A stretch of DNA of 64,000 nt, taken from contig QWII01000052.1 in assembly GCA_021405325.1 (NCBI GenBank), positions 1 to 64,000 of the forward strand, in the 5' to 3' direction. A program made the position numbers and the translations under genes. Positions within the stretch are counted from its first letter, which is position 1, and the number at the start of each line of letters is the position of its first letter. This DNA is from Caldilinea sp. CFX5 (GTDB lineage Bacteria > Chloroflexota > Anaerolineae > Caldilineales > Caldilineaceae). This document shows positions 8,701 to 16,184 of the stretch, piece after piece. The notes below the pieces were generated by a model. It did no database searches, was not told the origin of the DNA, and saw only the letters and a program-made list of their open reading frames with translations.

Positions 8701-9075
8701 TTGATCTATAAACAACGTTCGCAAAAACCGGATCATGTTTCTGTGCTTTTTGAACTGCCGGCCGGCCTGTGGGCGGATCGGATCTATCTAACCGGTGATT
8801 TTAATGACTGGAGCGCCTCTGCCACGCCCTTTACCCAGGGTGTTGATGGCCGCTGGCGGGTTGCCATTGATCTGCCGGTGGACAGCCGCCACGCCTTTTG
8901 TTATTTGATTGATGGCCTCTGGCACTCCGAATATAGCGCCGATGGCTGGACACAGGCGCTGAATGGGATGCCGATCAGCCTAGTAGAAGCCACCCTGCCC
9001 GCGCTGTCCCGTGACAATGATTACCATACCAATCAACCAACGCGCCAACCAACCGGCAAGCGGCGGTTGAACTAG
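8701..9075 (+). CDS. Stand-alone CBM48 (glycogen-binding, isoamylase N-terminal type) protein
   Basis: A 124-residue protein consisting almost wholly of one CBM48/AMPK-beta-like domain: FELPAGLWADRIYLTGDFNDWSAS, then GRWRVAIDLPVDSRHAFCYLIDGLWHSE. The family binds alpha-glucans such as glycogen, normally as a domain of branching or debranching enzymes or AMPK beta subunits. The start is TTG, chosen because a perfect aaggagg lies 6 nt upstream; a longer in-frame reading would overlap the response regulator and the terminator. The last ~25 residues (TNQPTRQPTGKRR) are polar and probably disordered. A second CBM48 gene follows after 18 nt. Confidence 0.8.
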   Translation: MIYKQRSQKPDHVSVLFELPAGLWADRIYLTGDFNDWSASATPFTQGVDGRWRVAIDLPVDSRHAFCYLIDGLWHSEYSADGWTQALNGMPISLVEATLPALSRDNDYHTNQPTRQPTGKRRLN

Positions 9076-9093
9076 CCGCTGAAGGAACCGAGC

Positions 9094-9387
9094 ATGATTC
9101 AACGCCAAAAACGTACTGACAGCAATCAAGTGGAAGTAACCTTTGTCTTGCCCGCCGATTCGCCACATCCGCTCACCGTGGTGGGCGATTTCAATCAGTG
9201 GAACCCGACCGCTAATCCATTTCAACGCAGCAACAATGGCAGTTATGCCACAACGCTGGTGCTGGATGCCGACCGCCGCTACGCCTTTCGTTACCTTTGT
9301 GACAATGGCCGCTGGCTCAACGAAGGCTTTGCCGACGCCTTTGAAACCAACGACTTCGGCACCGATAACTCCATCTTGATCCTCTAG
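9094..9387 (+). CDS. Second stand-alone CBM48 protein
   Basis: A 97-residue single-domain CBM48 protein: VTFVLPADSPHPLTVVGDFNQWNPTA, YATTLVLDADRRYAFRYLCDNGRWLNE. The GDFNxW core and the aromatic glucan-binding residues are kept. It shares its plan with the preceding gene, is preceded by gaaggaac, and is probably cotranscribed. Solitary CBM48 proteins without a catalytic module may anchor stress or starch/glycogen enzymes to storage glucan. An amylosucrase, which makes alpha-glucan, lies at 36257, but a functional link is inference. Confidence 0.85.
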   Translation: MIQRQKRTDSNQVEVTFVLPADSPHPLTVVGDFNQWNPTANPFQRSNNGSYATTLVLDADRRYAFRYLCDNGRWLNEGFADAFETNDFGTDNSILIL

Positions 9388-9395
9388 ATTTACTC

Positions 9396-9584
9396 AGTAG
9401 ACAGGTACATAGGTAGACAGATAGACAGGTACATAGGTAAACAGGGACTTCGCCAACCAGACCTGTCTCCCTGTCTCCCTGTCTCCCTGTCTCCCTGTCT
9501 CCCTGTCTCCCTGTCTACCTGTCTACCTATTTACCTGTCTACCTGTTTACCTGTCTACCTGTCTACCTATGTACCTATCTACCC
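9396..9584. repeat. Inverted heptamer-repeat block (AGACAGG / CCTGTCT)
   Basis: Between convergent-free genes, a ~50-bp left arm made of agacagg/tacatagg units faces a ~120-bp right arm made of cctgtct and acctgtctacc units. The unit ccctgtct is repeated without change several times (9466-9520). The arms are complementary, so the transcript would fold as a long imperfect hairpin. Tandem units within palindromic arms recur at other gaps in this window. Confidence 0.85.
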
Positions 9585-9708
9585 CCAATCCTACCCACTT
9601 GGCGAGATCGCAACCTGTTCTGGTGAATAGTCACAGCGCGTGCTTTTAGCGCGATACTGGAAGGTGTAATTTACGAACTTTTTTGGTCGATCCACAAGGA
9701 GGTTGACG

Positions 9709-10185
9709 ATGACCAAGAACCTTGTGTTAATTCCGGTGGCAGGCGCCGAATTTAGCCTGCAAGTGTTGCCCTGTCTCCGCCGCTTCCTCAACCCGACGGA
9801 AAACCGGTTGTTGCTCCTGCATGTTGAACCGGAGCCGGAACCGATTCATATTCATGAGCCAGGAATGGAAGGCATCGACATTTATGTCGACGAGAGTGAA
9901 GAGGCGCTGCGCACCTGGTTTGCCGATCAGTCACTGCTGACGGTGCGCGAACTGGAGAGGTTGGGTTTTGCCGTAGAGACCGATGTTGTCTTTGGAAAGA
10001 TTGTGCCGAAACTTGAAGAGTATATTGCCAAAGCGCAGGTCAATCTGGTGGCGATGGTGACACATGGTCGCACCGGGCTGGATCGCATCTTGCATGGCAG
10101 CATAGCCGAACAGCTTTTACATTTTACCACTGTGCCGCTGCTGCTCGTCCATCCGCAAGCGACGAATGGACAGCCGCCGACCTAG
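9709..10185 (+). CDS. Universal stress protein family protein
   Basis: A 158-residue single UspA domain. The C-terminal half carries the ATP-binding signature: MVTHGRTGLDRILHGSIAEQL then TVPLLLVHP (G-x2-G-x(9)-G-S pattern). The N-terminus KNLVLIPVAGAEFS lacks the usual Asp after the first strand. Family members bind ATP and protect cells in stress or starvation. Start ATG follows aaggagg by 6 nt, better than the TTG two codons upstream. It is part of a run of small, strongly initiated genes. Confidence 0.9.
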   Translation: MTKNLVLIPVAGAEFSLQVLPCLRRFLNPTENRLLLLHVEPEPEPIHIHEPGMEGIDIYVDESEEALRTWFADQSLLTVRELERLGFAVETDVVFGKIVPKLEEYIAKAQVNLVAMVTHGRTGLDRILHGSIAEQLLHFTTVPLLLVHPQATNGQPPT

Positions 10186-10212
10186 CGCTTCTGCCAAGCA
10201 TTGGAGGTGTTT

Positions 10213-10482
10213 ATGTTCCTATCACCGATTTGGACGCCGAGTCAAGTTGAAGGCATCAAACGCACCCTAGTGGACACCTTTGAATACCGGCTGCATGTGA
10301 TCAAGATCAAGGCCGAAGAGGGCGCCAGCACCGCCCAAATCTATGACGGCACGCGTAAGATCTTTGAAACGCATGGCGCCGACCGCGAACAAGCGTTACG
10401 CGCAGCCGAACGCTGGATTGATGAGCAAGATGAGTTGACGCCGGTCAACGATTTACACAGAGCAGCAGTCAATAGCTGGTAG
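10213..10482 (+). CDS. Small protein of unknown function
   Basis: An 89-residue soluble protein (starts MFLSPIWTPSQVEGIKR). It is mixed alpha/beta, with a charged C-terminal helix region (DREQALRAAERWIDEQDE). A ggaggt lies 4 nt before the ATG; an upstream TTG in frame overlaps that ribosome binding site and is rejected. It is placed between the universal stress protein and a Tat-like small protein, so it may belong to the same stress regulon. I recognise no family. Confidence 0.75.
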   Translation: MFLSPIWTPSQVEGIKRTLVDTFEYRLHVIKIKAEEGASTAQIYDGTRKIFETHGADREQALRAAERWIDEQDELTPVNDLHRAAVNSW

Positions 10483-10520
10483 CGTTTTTTTCCGCGGTTG
10501 CTCGGCGCGAAGGAGGGGCT

Positions 10521-10766
10521 ATGCCGACCGACGGTGTGGTTGACCTTGGCTCGTTGAAGGCGGGTGGCATAGCTTTCGATGAGAAGAGCAAGGAAGCCAT
10601 TATGGAGCGTACAACCGCTACTCATGCACTGAGCCGTCGTCAATTTTTGACGCGGCTCACATCCATTGGCGCCTTGGCCGGCGTGGCAGCGAGAACAATC
10701 GAACTGATAACCGCCGACCCGGAGAGCGCCGCCTACGCCGCTCAAATTCGGTCGCTATTAGCCTGA
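10521..10766 (+). CDS. Small protein with a twin-arginine motif
   Basis: An 81-residue protein. The central SRRQFLTRLTSIGALAGVAA is a Tat signal (S-R-R-x-F-L plus a weak hydrophobic stretch), but it is preceded by about 33 residues rather than sitting at the N-terminus. An internal ATG at 10602 would place the motif at residue 11, as in normal Tat substrates. The first ATG has the better ribosome binding site (aaggagg). After the signal only ~25 residues remain, so it may be a tiny exported protein, a Tat-linked subunit or a membrane anchor. No family is recognised. Confidence 0.65.
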   Translation: MPTDGVVDLGSLKAGGIAFDEKSKEAIMERTTATHALSRRQFLTRLTSIGALAGVAARTIELITADPESAAYAAQIRSLLA

Positions 10767-10800
10767 CGCGCCGACCAGACGGTAGCGCCAAGGAGCTTTT

Positions 10801-11196
10801 ATGGGTAAACAGCAACGAGCAACAACCATTCCCCCTGCCGAGAAGGGGCGCGCACGTGGGCAAGCAAACCCACAGTCGCTACCCCTGCCTACACCGACCC
10901 TAGCGTGGGGTCATCTGGCTGATCCTGAAATGCTCTCCCGCCTCTTGTTGGCGCAACTAGCCGGGAAACAGCAGCGGCCACGGCGCGGCATCCGCCCATT
11001 ACCGGCCGCCTTCCAACTCAAGGCGGCTCAACCTACCAAGGGTAATGACATAGTGGCGCCGGAGCAACGGGAAAAAGTTGCAGCCGACCAACACGAAGAG
11101 GCCGAGCAGCAGTGGGTCATTCACCGTCGCCATCTGGATTATGAACAGACCCACCCGGCTCAACACAATTTTGCCAGTCGCTTCCGCGATCGGTGA
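10801..11196 (+). CDS. Small basic protein of unknown function
   Basis: A 131-residue polar protein rich in Gln, Arg and Pro (MGKQQRATTIPPAEKGRARG; EREKVAADQHEEAEQQWVIHR-like tail), with no membrane segment. Ribosome binding site aaggagc precedes the ATG by 6 nt. Composition suggests largely disordered structure. It is the last of six closely spaced plus-strand small genes. Whether it is a real protein rests on its start context and position. Confidence 0.55.
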   Translation: MGKQQRATTIPPAEKGRARGQANPQSLPLPTPTLAWGHLADPEMLSRLLLAQLAGKQQRPRRGIRPLPAAFQLKAAQPTKGNDIVAPEQREKVAADQHEEAEQQWVIHRRHLDYEQTHPAQHNFASRFRDR

Positions 11197-11749
11197 GCAT
11201 CAGGAGTCCGCAGTCGTTTCGTCGCGTAGTCCAGAGTCGGTCTATGCTACTTTGGTTGCGTTGCGGTCTACTGAGCAAAGGTGCAACGGCATTGCCAACA
11301 CTACACATGATCCTTCGCACTGCGCCGGCGATGCCGTTGCACTTTGGCGCGATTGCCGCAACTTTCCATGCTACACCAGCGCCGGCTGCGGTTTTTGCTC
11401 GTATCGATAAAGAGAAAACCGCAGCCGCGCTCATCCTCGCACTGTTTCACCCGATCTAAATATTATTTGACAAACTCCTGCAACCGCGTTACGCTGATGC
11501 CCGGAACAGCGCCCCCTCCTCAACTGGGTGGCGGGCGATACGTATGAGCATTATCAGGAGCATTCCGCGGCGGTGGCAAATACCTAGTTCTTGATGCGAA
11601 ACTCATTCATTTACCGCAAAGACGCGAAGAACGCAAAGGTTTTAATTGATCTTCTTTGCGCCCTTTGCGGCTCGACGTAAGCTCGCCGACATGTCTCTGC
11701 GGTTGATTTTGCGCTTTCGCAACAGAATCGCTCACACTCTCTCTCGCTT
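11197..11749. other. Gene-free gap with hairpins
   Basis: No convincing gene in 553 bp. An 88-codon frame starting GTG at 11193 lacks a ribosome binding site and overlaps two inverted repeats. One is gtgcaacggcat at 11280-11291 against atgccgttgcac at 11331-11342. The other is ggctgcggtttt near 11391 against aaaaccgcagcc near 11415. The latter could serve as a bidirectional terminator for the small-gene cluster. A further repeat at 11614-11670 is listed separately. Confidence 0.6.
11614..11670. repeat. Inverted repeat with CGCAAAG units
   Basis: The left arm (11614-11638) contains ccgcaaagacgcgaagaacg and the right arm (11651-11670) is cttctttgcgccctttgcgg, its near complement, around a 12-nt loop. 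The arms are built from repeated cgcaaag/cgaagaa units. It resembles the other tandem-armed inverted repeats in the window but differs in unit sequence. Confidence 0.75.
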
Positions 11750-12646
11750 ATGGTCGAACAACTCCAACTTCACGTTCCCAAACCGTATGCCTTTGCCGTC
11801 AGCGTCTGTGACCACGGCTGGCCGGTGTTAGCGCCCAACCAGTGGCTGGCCGACCAGCAGACGCTGCACCGGGTGGAACAGTTGAGCAGTGAACGGGTCG
11901 TCCTGCTCCACATCACCGGGGAAGAGGTGACGGATGCCATTCGGGTCAACATTGCCGTGCAAGCCGATGGCCCGCTGACCACAGCAGAAACCGGCGAACT
12001 GCTCGCCAAGGTGCGCTGGATGCTCAAACTGGATGAGGATTTCGCCGCCTTTTACGCCCTGGTGGCGGCGCATCCCCATATCGGGCGGGTGGTGGCGCAG
12101 GGGCGGGGCCGGCTCTTGCGCTCGCCGACACTCTGGGAAGATGTGGTCAAAACCATTGCCACCACCAATGTCACCTGGGGCAATACCAAGGGGATGATCC
12201 AACGATTGGTGGATCAGTTGGGCGCGCCCTTCCCGCTCAACCCCACCTTGCGCGCCTTTCCCACGCCGACCCAAGTTGCCGCCGCTGACCCGGCGCTCTT
12301 TGCTACTGTGATCCGCATGGGCTACCGCAATGCTTATGTCCAAGGATTGGCCCAGGAGATCGTCACCGGCGCTCGTGATCTGGAAGCGCTCAAAACGACC
12401 CAACGCTCCGCTATTGAGACAAAAAAAGTGGTCAAGTCGATCAAAGGCATCGGCGACTATGCCGCCCACACGCTCATGATGTTGCTGGGCCACTACAGCG
12501 AACTGCCCATCGACAGCGAACTGCGCAGCCACGTCACCCGCCGCTACTTCGCCGGCGAACCCCGCCCCGACAAAGAGATGGCCGCCATCTACGACACTTG
12601 GGGCGACTGGAAGTATCTAGCCTACTGGTTCGACGCCTATGATTAG
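11750..12646 (+). CDS. HhH-GPD DNA glycosylase (AlkA-like)
   Basis: A 298-residue base-excision enzyme. The C-terminal domain has the helix-hairpin-helix KGIGDYAAHTLMMLLGHY followed by the catalytic Asp region LPIDSELRSH. A downstream WGDWKYLAYWF resembles the last helix of AlkA/OGG-type enzymes. The N-terminal ~100 residues form the AlkA/OGG-like beta domain. It likely removes alkylated bases (3-methyladenine) or oxidised purines; substrate is not decided by sequence. No strong Shine-Dalgarno precedes the ATG. A large inverted repeat follows its stop. Confidence 0.85.
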   Translation: MVEQLQLHVPKPYAFAVSVCDHGWPVLAPNQWLADQQTLHRVEQLSSERVVLLHITGEEVTDAIRVNIAVQADGPLTTAETGELLAKVRWMLKLDEDFAAFYALVAAHPHIGRVVAQGRGRLLRSPTLWEDVVKTIATTNVTWGNTKGMIQRLVDQLGAPFPLNPTLRAFPTPTQVAAADPALFATVIRMGYRNAYVQGLAQEIVTGARDLEALKTTQRSAIETKKVVKSIKGIGDYAAHTLMMLLGHYSELPIDSELRSHVTRRYFAGEPRPDKEMAAIYDTWGDWKYLAYWFDAYD

Positions 12647-12651
12647 ACCCG

Positions 12652-12754
12652 TTCCATTCAGTTAACACAGATAGGGAAGAACACAGATACACTAAATAAG
12701 GTTCTATGCGGTAAAATACCTGTGTTCCTCCCTATCTGTGTTAACTGAGTGGAA
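12652..12754. repeat. Inverted repeat with AACACAGAT units
   Basis: Arms of about 38 bp (12652-12689 and 12717-12754), with cagttaacacagataggga opposite tccctatctgtgttaactg at very high identity, flank a 27-nt AT-rich loop. The arms hold repeated acacagata units. It sits just after the glycosylase stop and may end its transcript. Confidence 0.8.
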
Positions 12755-12783
12755 GTTTGGGATGATAGAAGGAGTTTGCAAAC

Positions 12784-13593
12784 ATGGAGAACTATATCTG
12801 CGTCACCTGTGGCACTCAATTCCCCGCCTCCGATCAGCCGCCTAGTCGCTGCCCGATCTGTGAGGATGAGCGGCAGTATATCGGCCACAACGGGCAACAG
12901 TGGACGACCCTTGCTGCGCTGGGCCAGAGCCACAAAAACAGCATCCGCATCGTCGAACCCAACTTGACCGGCATCGGCAGCGAGCCGCGCTTTGCCATTG
13001 CTCAGCGGGCACTTCTGGTGCAGACGCCGGAGGGCAATCTGCTCTGGGATTGCATCACCCTGCTGGATGACGCGACGATAGAACAGGTCAATGCGCTAGG
13101 GGGCATCCGCGCCATTGCCATCTCCCATCCCCATTACTATTCGTCGATGGTCGAATGGAGTCACACCTTCAACGCGCCCATCTATCTCCACGAAGCCGAG
13201 CAAGCGTGGGTCATGCGCCCCGATCCGGTCATTGAGTTCTGGAGCGGCGAAACCAAAGAGTTGTGGGCCGGGATGACGTTAATTCGTTGCGGCGGTCACT
13301 TTACTGGCGGACAGGTGGCGCACTGGCCTGCCGGCGCCGACGGCAAAGGCGCTCTGTTGACCGGCGACATCATCCAGGTGGTGGCCGACCGGCGCTGGGT
13401 CAGCTTTATGTACAGCTACCCGAACCTGATCCCACTCTCGGCGGCGAAGGTGACACACATTGTCGATGCCGTCGCGCCCTACGCCTTTGACCGGATCTAT
13501 GGGGCGTGGTGGGAGACGATTGTGCAGGAAGGGGCGAAGGATGCCGTGACCACCTCGGCGGTGCGCTATATTCGGCTGTTGGAGACGCCGTAG
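12784..13593 (+). CDS. MBL-fold metallo-hydrolase with an N-terminal zinc knuckle
   Basis: A 269-residue protein. Residues 4-35 form a rubredoxin-like knuckle (CVTCGTQFPASDQPPSRCPIC; Cys-x2-Cys ... Cys-x2-Cys). The rest is a metallo-beta-lactamase fold: TPEGNLLWDCITLLDD, ISHPHYYSSMVEW at the HxHxxD position, and GGHFTGGQVAHW, LLTGDIIQV. The active-site motif is HPHYYSSM rather than HxHxDH, so metal binding may be reduced or altered. Homologues are annotated as MBL-fold hydrolases of unknown substrate. The ribosome binding site agaaggag is good. Confidence 0.85.
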   Translation: MENYICVTCGTQFPASDQPPSRCPICEDERQYIGHNGQQWTTLAALGQSHKNSIRIVEPNLTGIGSEPRFAIAQRALLVQTPEGNLLWDCITLLDDATIEQVNALGGIRAIAISHPHYYSSMVEWSHTFNAPIYLHEAEQAWVMRPDPVIEFWSGETKELWAGMTLIRCGGHFTGGQVAHWPAGADGKGALLTGDIIQVVADRRWVSFMYSYPNLIPLSAAKVTHIVDAVAPYAFDRIYGAWWETIVQEGAKDAVTTSAVRYIRLLETP

Positions 13594-13596
13594 GCT

Positions 13597-15348
13597 TTAA
13601 AGGTCAAGGCTGGGTTGGTAGTAGGCAATTTGCTCAGCAATAGCAATGCCGTTGGCGAGACAGAAGCTCTTGGCCTGTTCGGTAAAGCCGCCAAGCGAAA
13701 GAAAAGCGGGCAGCACAGCCACGCCAAACTGCTGGGCGTAGGCCAGGGCGTTGTCGCGTAGATCCTGCACGGCTTTGAGGTTAGTCTTCTCCTGCCGTTT
13801 GCGCACCTCCACCATCAGCACCCGCTCATCGTCGGTCTTGACCAGCAGGTCAATTTCTTCGCTCTTGCTGTCCGGGCGTGGAAACGGCACGCGCTCGTAG
13901 ACCTCGACCACATTGAAGGGGCGGTCATCGCTGCCGCCAGTGAAGTAATCCGACAGGCGGAAATGCTTGCGGGTGCGGAAGTCAATTGCCAATAATCGTT
14001 CCGCCAACATGCCAGCCAAGTGGTTCACTTGTCCTTGCAGCCGTCGGTTGTCCTTCTCCAGCGCCAACAGCCGGTTTTTGAACTCATCTCTGAGGTCGGG
14101 TTCAAAGCCTTCGATCTCTTTTTCAAAGCGACTCCGCAAAATCAGCTTGAGCGTGCCGTCTTGCAAGCCGCGAAAATCAATATCGGCGTTGCCTCGTTCA
14201 ATCACATCCGACTCGGCCAACAGCACCAGGCGATCATAGACCTCCTTCTCGCTCATCTCCAGGCCAAGCTTGTCCTTGATCTCACGCACGGTCCAATAAC
14301 GGTCGGCATATTTGTTGAGGAAGAGCATCATGCTCTTGGTGTGGATACCGTTGACCCGGCGGAAGGTCAGGTGTAGATATTCGGCCCACGTCCCCGACAA
14401 CATGGAGCGGCGGTTGGTGATCTCATAGTTGACGGCGTTGATCACCCCGTCGCTGGTGGTCAAATCCTTGCCCTTATAATCGGAAAGGATCACCTGCGAA
14501 ATAAAGAAGGGGTCGGCCATGCATAATTCATTGATCTGCTGCGCGGTCTGGTTGGTGATGGCTTTGCGATAGACTTCGGCATATTTGTAAACCGCCAGCA
14601 ACCCCTCTTCCGGCGTCAGATAGGGTTCAAAGCGGGTGATCGCCAGCCGACCGCCTTCAAAGTGTTTGTGGATAATCTTCATCAAGATACCGATATAGGA
14701 GCCGGTTACCAACATCGGCGCCACTTTGGATTCCGAGAGCGAATGAAAACTGCCGGGCAGATCATGAATGGGCTGACCTTCACATGCCTCATTGCGATAG
14801 ACAAAATCGGCAAAGTATTGAAACTCATCCAACATGACGACAAAGCGGAGGTCATAGACTGCAGCATAGCGATGGGGGGCGGAACAGGCGGCATTCCACA
14901 TTAAGTCATAACTGCCGCCAGCGCGATTCTTTAGCATAAAGGTCGCATCGCGTATCATCACCTCTAGCTTATTCGCTTCGGCGTAGGCCAGAATTTCCTC
15001 TAGCGTGAGTGGGGTCTGTACCAATACAGGGTCGCGTTCGCGAAACGAAATGAAGTGCGAGGCAAAGAGGCTGTAATATTTGATGGCAAAGTCAGGGTAC
15101 CAGATGGGCGTGTCTGCCATGTCAAAATAGAAGGGGATCACCTTGCCGTTCTGGCTCCACAACTCATTAAAGAGCCGCTGGACAAAGGAGGTCTTGCCGC
15201 TCTTGCGCCGCGCCAGGATGACGCGCGATTGCGAAAGCTTGCGCGGGATGTTCTCGATCCACTCATGAAACAACGCAAACTCGTCCACCCGCCCCACCAA
15301 CAACTCCGGCGGGCCAATCCGTTCTTCTAAGGGATATTGGATGGTCAT
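13597..15348 (-). CDS. Archaeal-type AAA+ ATPase with a nuclease-like C-terminus
   Basis: A 583-residue protein. A P-loop ATPase domain (residues ~15-330) has Walker A ARRKSGKTSF and Walker B FVVMLDEFQYF. A winged-helix region follows (WTVREIKDKLGLEMSEKEVYDRL), then a coiled-coil (LLALEKDNRRLQGQVNHL) and a C-terminal PD-(D/E)xK-like segment, EEIDLLVKTDDERVLMVEVRKR. The layout is that of the archaeal ATPase/DUF234 group, often found near mobile or defence genes. The ATG at 15348 follows ggggagga by 4 nt and is preferred over a start 12 codons upstream. It converges on the MBL gene with only 3 bp between stops. Function is unknown. Confidence 0.75.
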   Translation of the reverse strand: MTIQYPLEERIGPPELLVGRVDEFALFHEWIENIPRKLSQSRVILARRKSGKTSFVQRLFNELWSQNGKVIPFYFDMADTPIWYPDFAIKYYSLFASHFISFRERDPVLVQTPLTLEEILAYAEANKLEVMIRDATFMLKNRAGGSYDLMWNAACSAPHRYAAVYDLRFVVMLDEFQYFADFVYRNEACEGQPIHDLPGSFHSLSESKVAPMLVTGSYIGILMKIIHKHFEGGRLAITRFEPYLTPEEGLLAVYKYAEVYRKAITNQTAQQINELCMADPFFISQVILSDYKGKDLTTSDGVINAVNYEITNRRSMLSGTWAEYLHLTFRRVNGIHTKSMMLFLNKYADRYWTVREIKDKLGLEMSEKEVYDRLVLLAESDVIERGNADIDFRGLQDGTLKLILRSRFEKEIEGFEPDLRDEFKNRLLALEKDNRRLQGQVNHLAGMLAERLLAIDFRTRKHFRLSDYFTGGSDDRPFNVVEVYERVPFPRPDSKSEEIDLLVKTDDERVLMVEVRKRQEKTNLKAVQDLRDNALAYAQQFGVAVLPAFLSLGGFTEQAKSFCLANGIAIAEQIAYYQPSLDL

Positions 15349-15495
15349 CGCTTCCTCCCCTAACAACCGGCAATCGATCTGCATACGCTGGCTTTGATTA
15401 TACCATACCAGGTCAGATCGCGACGAGAGCGCGACCCAGGAAATTAGCTCAAACTAGCTTGGTTGTTGTCGGTTAGCCAAAGTGCAATAATTAGC

Positions 15496-15524
15496 TTGCA
15501 TTAGCATGGATTCCGTGCTATCAT
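15496..15524 (+). promoter_or_regulatory. higBA promoter with overlapping operator
   Basis: TTGCAT (15496-15501), a 17-bp spacer and TATCAT (15519-15524). The predicted start falls 6-7 nt further on, at the ATG of the toxin gene itself, so the transcript may be leaderless. The dyad tagca...tgcta (15502-15506 and 15516-15520) overlaps the spacer and -10, and is a likely binding site for the antitoxin. Confidence 0.6.
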
Positions 15525-15530
15525 GCGAAT

Positions 15531-15824
15531 ATGATCCGTTCATTTCATGATGTAGGAACTGAAGCCATTTTCAATGGTGAGAATACAGCCGCTGCTCGTC
15601 AGGCTTGTCCGCGGTCATTGTGGAACATTACTCGCCGTAAACTGGATCAACTTGATTCTGTGGCCGCCTTGGAAGAGTTGCGAGTGCCACCAGGCAATCG
15701 TCTTGAAGCGCTCTTCGGGGATCGGGCTGGACAACACAGCATCCGCATCAATGAACAGTACCGCATCTGTTTCGTTTGGACAGAAGTAGGACCAGCGTCG
15801 GTGGAAATTGTCGATTATCATTAG
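15531..15824 (+). CDS. higB: HigB/RelE-type toxin
   Basis: A 97-residue RelE-fold mRNA interferase. It begins IRSFHDVGTEAIFNGENT, the usual HigB start (IxSFxxxxTExLFxG), and ends SIRINEQYRICFVWTEVGPASVEIVDYH, with the conserved Arg and Tyr of the RelE active surface. These toxins cut mRNA on the ribosome. The HXR antitoxin gene follows, in the toxin-first order typical of higBA. There is no Shine-Dalgarno, which fits the leaderless promoter. Confidence 0.93.
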   Translation: MIRSFHDVGTEAIFNGENTAAARQACPRSLWNITRRKLDQLDSVAALEELRVPPGNRLEALFGDRAGQHSIRINEQYRICFVWTEVGPASVEIVDYH

Positions 15825-15843
15825 GGGAGATTCAAAAAAAACT

Positions 15844-16158
15844 ATGGTTCGGATGCCAACCCATCGTGCGCCAACCCATCCCGGGGAAATGTTGTTGGAA
15901 GAATTCTTAACGCCCATGAACATCACCCAGCGGGAACTGGCGGACGCCATTCAAGTGCCATACCAGCGGATCAACGAAATTGTCAACGGCAAGCGTGGGG
16001 TGACGCCCAGTACTGCGCTCCGGCTGGCAAAGTTCTTTGGCATGACCCCCGACTTCTGGATGAACTTGCAGTTGCGCTGGGATTTGTACTGGGCGCAGCA
16101 AGAAGAACAGCGTGTGCTGGCGAGCATCGAATCACATCCAAATAATTCAGTGCAATAG
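15844..16158 (+). CDS. higA: HigA-type XRE antitoxin
   Basis: A 104-residue helix-turn-helix antitoxin. HPGEMLLEEFLTPMNITQRELADAIQVPYQRINEIVNGKRGVT is the classic HigA/VapI start, followed by the LAKFFGMTPDFWMNLQLRWDL dimerisation helix. It neutralises HigB and represses the shared promoter. I chose the ATG at 15844, with aggggag 14 nt upstream; a further ATG at 15853 is also possible. A TTG start overlapping the toxin stop is less likely. Confidence 0.93.
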   Translation: MVRMPTHRAPTHPGEMLLEEFLTPMNITQRELADAIQVPYQRINEIVNGKRGVTPSTALRLAKFFGMTPDFWMNLQLRWDLYWAQQEEQRVLASIESHPNNSVQ

Positions 16159-16184
16159 AATAAAAACAAAGTTGTAGGCTTATT

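Noticed and set aside
9396..9584. Possible CRISPR array
   Set aside because: Units are 7-8 bp without spacers and occur in inverted orientation, so this is a tandem-armed palindrome, not a CRISPR.
11193..11459. 88-codon frame starting GTG
   Set aside because: No ribosome binding site, and it spans two hairpins; not supported as a gene.
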